Below are positions 62,714-64,000 of a stretch of DNA of 64,000 bases, piece after piece; within the stretch, counting starts at the first letter, position 1; every line of letters starts with the position of its first letter. Made by a program: the position numbers and the translations under genes. The notes beneath the pieces are model-generated. The model saw only the letters and a program-made list of their open reading frames with translations, was not told where the DNA came from and did not search any database. Origin of the DNA: Proteobacteria bacterium 005FR1 (GTDB taxonomy: Bacteria > Pseudomonadota > Gammaproteobacteria > Pseudomonadales > Cellvibrionaceae); contig WACF01000002.1 of assembly GCA_026192395.1 (NCBI GenBank), positions 519,256-583,255 of the forward strand, read 5' to 3'.

Positions 62714-63028
62714 GACGACCTGTGCGATGGAAGAGGTCTCCCCCGGTCCACCGGTCTGCCCTTCCCATCGGGTGTGCCTTTGCCTCGTTCTGGTTGTGGG
62801 TCTTCTCGTTCTTTGTCGTTCATCATGACTATCCTCGCCCGGCGTGGAAGTATCAAAAGGAGCATCACCGGGTCGTACGATGCCCCAGTTGTGGACACGC
62901 ACCGGCCCGTCCGAATCCAATAGGGAGCCAATCTCCGCCAGCGAATTTAGAGTGGCCTTGTAGAAAAGATCTCACCAGACGCCGAAAGCATCCGACGTTT
63001 TGTAGAAAAAAGCCTAAGGGAGCAGTCG
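62714..63028. other. Island spacer upstream of the immA-like gene
   Basis: No gene is accepted here. A minus-strand frame (from 62931, ending 62677) starts MMNDKEREDPQPERGKGTPD and could be a remnant of a small upstream gene of the broken cysteine-rich locus. On the plus strand the immA frame is open back to 62951 without a usable start. Confidence 0.35.
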
Positions 63029-63508
63029 TTGGACGCCGTTCCGGTTGACGTAGTGACGTTGGCGAAGAAGTGGTTCATCGATGTCAGATTCGAAAAATTG
63101 GAGCCAAATGTATCCGGTTTTCTGTTTGTGAAATCCGGGAAAGCGACAGTCGTGATCAATCAAGAACAACCCGTCGTTCGGCAGAGATTTACGGTCGCGC
63201 ACGAGTTGGGCCATTACGTGCTCCATGCCGATAAAGAAGAAGACATCTTTATCGATGAAAAAATTTCAATATATCATCGTGCAAATCGCAACGGATCAAA
63301 TGCAGTAATTGACGCGGGGAGGGAGAAAGAGGCAAATAGATTCGCGGCTGAGCTCCTCATGCCGAAAAATATGCTATTTAAGACCCTTATCAGGCTCGGG
63401 GAACCAGACATATCGGATGACCTGACCATCTATCGAGTAGCAAATATTTTTGCTGTCAGCGAGCAAGCTTTGAATATTCGAATGACGGACTTGGGATTAT
63501 TTCTGTAG
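63029..63508 (+). CDS. ImmA/IrrE-family metallopeptidase
   Basis: Zinc peptidase of 159 residues of the type that cleaves phage or element repressors. The metal motif is FTVAHELGHYVLH (HExxH, about 52-64), and the third-ligand region is EKEANRFAAELLMP. The start is TTG 63029, given by a strong AAGGGAG 7 bp upstream. The frame extends upstream to 62951 with family-like residues (AESIRRFVEKSLREQ) but no ATG, GTG or TTG, so an older start may have been lost. No XRE repressor gene accompanies it. It may be a remnant of a phage or element control switch. Confidence 0.8.
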   Translation: MDAVPVDVVTLAKKWFIDVRFEKLEPNVSGFLFVKSGKATVVINQEQPVVRQRFTVAHELGHYVLHADKEEDIFIDEKISIYHRANRNGSNAVIDAGREKEANRFAAELLMPKNMLFKTLIRLGEPDISDDLTIYRVANIFAVSEQALNIRMTDLGLFL

Positions 63509-63873
63509 CGTTTAGGTCGGCACGATTCGGAATAAACCAGATGAGAACAACGAGCGGCAGGAACTCTTACTGAGGGACCTGAAGCAGCGAAGCAGGTTTA
63601 GGACTTTGGAGGTCAAACACCGAAAGGTGAGGGGCGTCCCATTAACGATGCAGTCGTGCAAGACAGCCGCACCCGATCCGACCGGCCCTCCTGACGCCAC
63701 AGCCCATGAGCAGACAGGCGACCCCTCGCAGCCCTCGGGTCATCTTGTTTGAGGGCAAAGAGCTATTATTTGGTACCAAACACGAATCACCTCCACCAGC
63801 CGCCTCTGCAGCGCTCACCGCTATCCCTGAAACCCAGGGTCGAGAATTGATCACAAATAGCAGCCCGGAGGAG
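63509..63873. other. Island stretch between immA and the IS element
   Basis: No gene is accepted. A plus-strand frame is open from 63516 to a stop at 63752 and reads protein-like (NKPDENNERQELLLRDLKQR) but has no start codon near its beginning, so it may be a fragment. The sequence CCAGCCGCCTCTG (63796) followed by TTGATCACAAA (63847) repeats a module seen at 61380-61424. Confidence 0.4.
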
Positions 63874-64000
63874 TGTAAACCTCCCCTTTTTAGGGTCAGG
63901 CATAACTAGAGCTTTCCATTTGTTCGTGTAAAGCCAGATACTCCCAAGGCGTAAGGTCTTCAAGGGAGTCATGTGGCCGCTCTTCGTTGTATTCTCGCAG
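63874..64000 (-). mobile_element. End of an IS3-family element (continues past the window)
   Basis: The transposase C-terminus runs off the window edge. TGTAAACCTCCCC at 63874, just beyond the transposase stop, starts with TG as IS3-family ends do and is likely the terminal inverted repeat. The other end and any target duplication are not visible. Confidence 0.65.
63896..64000 (-). CDS. IS3-family transposase OrfB, C-terminal end (partial)
   Basis: The last 34 codons of an rve-type DDE transposase. The frame reads LREYNEERPHDSLEDLTPWE then YLALHEQMESSSYA before TGA at 63896-63898. The YNEERPHxSL motif followed by LTPxEY is the standard end of OrfB in the IS3 family. The N-terminal part, with the catalytic DDE triad, lies outside the window. 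It probably helped decay or capture DNA in this island. Confidence 0.88.
   Translation of the reverse strand: MREYNEERPHDSLEDLTPWEYLALHEQMESSSYA

Overview
The window is a 64 kb stretch of a gammaproteobacterial chromosome, GC in the high fifties by eye. Gene order resembles marine relatives of Pseudomonas (Microbulbifer, Marinobacter or Hahella type lineages; the genus is a guess). Two blocks fix the placement: a complete TCA-cycle cluster (gltA divergent from sdhCDAB, then sucAB, lpd, sucCD) and the pyrG-kdsA-eno-ftsB-ispD-ispF-truD-pcm-DUF368-nlpD-rpoS-fdxA-mutS block.

Layout. 1-1.4 kb: end of a vitamin B12/metallophore-type ABC importer (ATPase fragment and periplasmic binding protein). 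1.5-15.1 kb: TCA cluster, with readable promoters for gltA and sdhC and terminators after sucB and sucD. 15.1-15.5 kb: two copies of a long palindromic repeat; a third copy lies at 30.0 kb. 15.5-21.2 kb: Ppx/GppA-like phosphatase, metallophosphoesterase, Prx5-like peroxiredoxin, MscS-type channel and an ABCB-type exporter. 21.3-26.1 kb: a minus-strand operon of glycerate kinase, HAD phosphatase, GT81 glucosyl-3-phosphoglycerate synthase and GH13 phosphorylase. Together these could make and recycle the compatible solute glucosylglycerate. 26.3-41.8 kb: cytochrome b561, YceI, a lipoprotein, pdxH, a quinone oxidoreductase, a class III CoA-transferase, a shikimate kinase-like protein, an Lrp regulator divergent from an aromatic/aspartate aminotransferase, a short PutA, greB, an S9 peptidase, tilS and a DUF4383 membrane protein. 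42.2-55.7 kb: the pyrG-to-mutS block, which lacks surE between truD and pcm.

From about 55.7 kb to the end lies a decayed genomic island. It starts with a tyrosine integrase beside mutS, convergent with a small sigma-70-like factor. An AlpA-type regulator, two unknown small proteins, a 47-codon hsdM stub, an unidentified reading frame without a clear start and an AT-rich repeat block follow. Next come a frameshifted cysteine-rich gene that may be a relic of a bacterial ubiquitin-like conjugation operon, an ImmA/IrrE peptidase, and the end of an IS3-family transposase at the window edge. About 3 kb of the island (60-63 kb) has no convincing intact gene.
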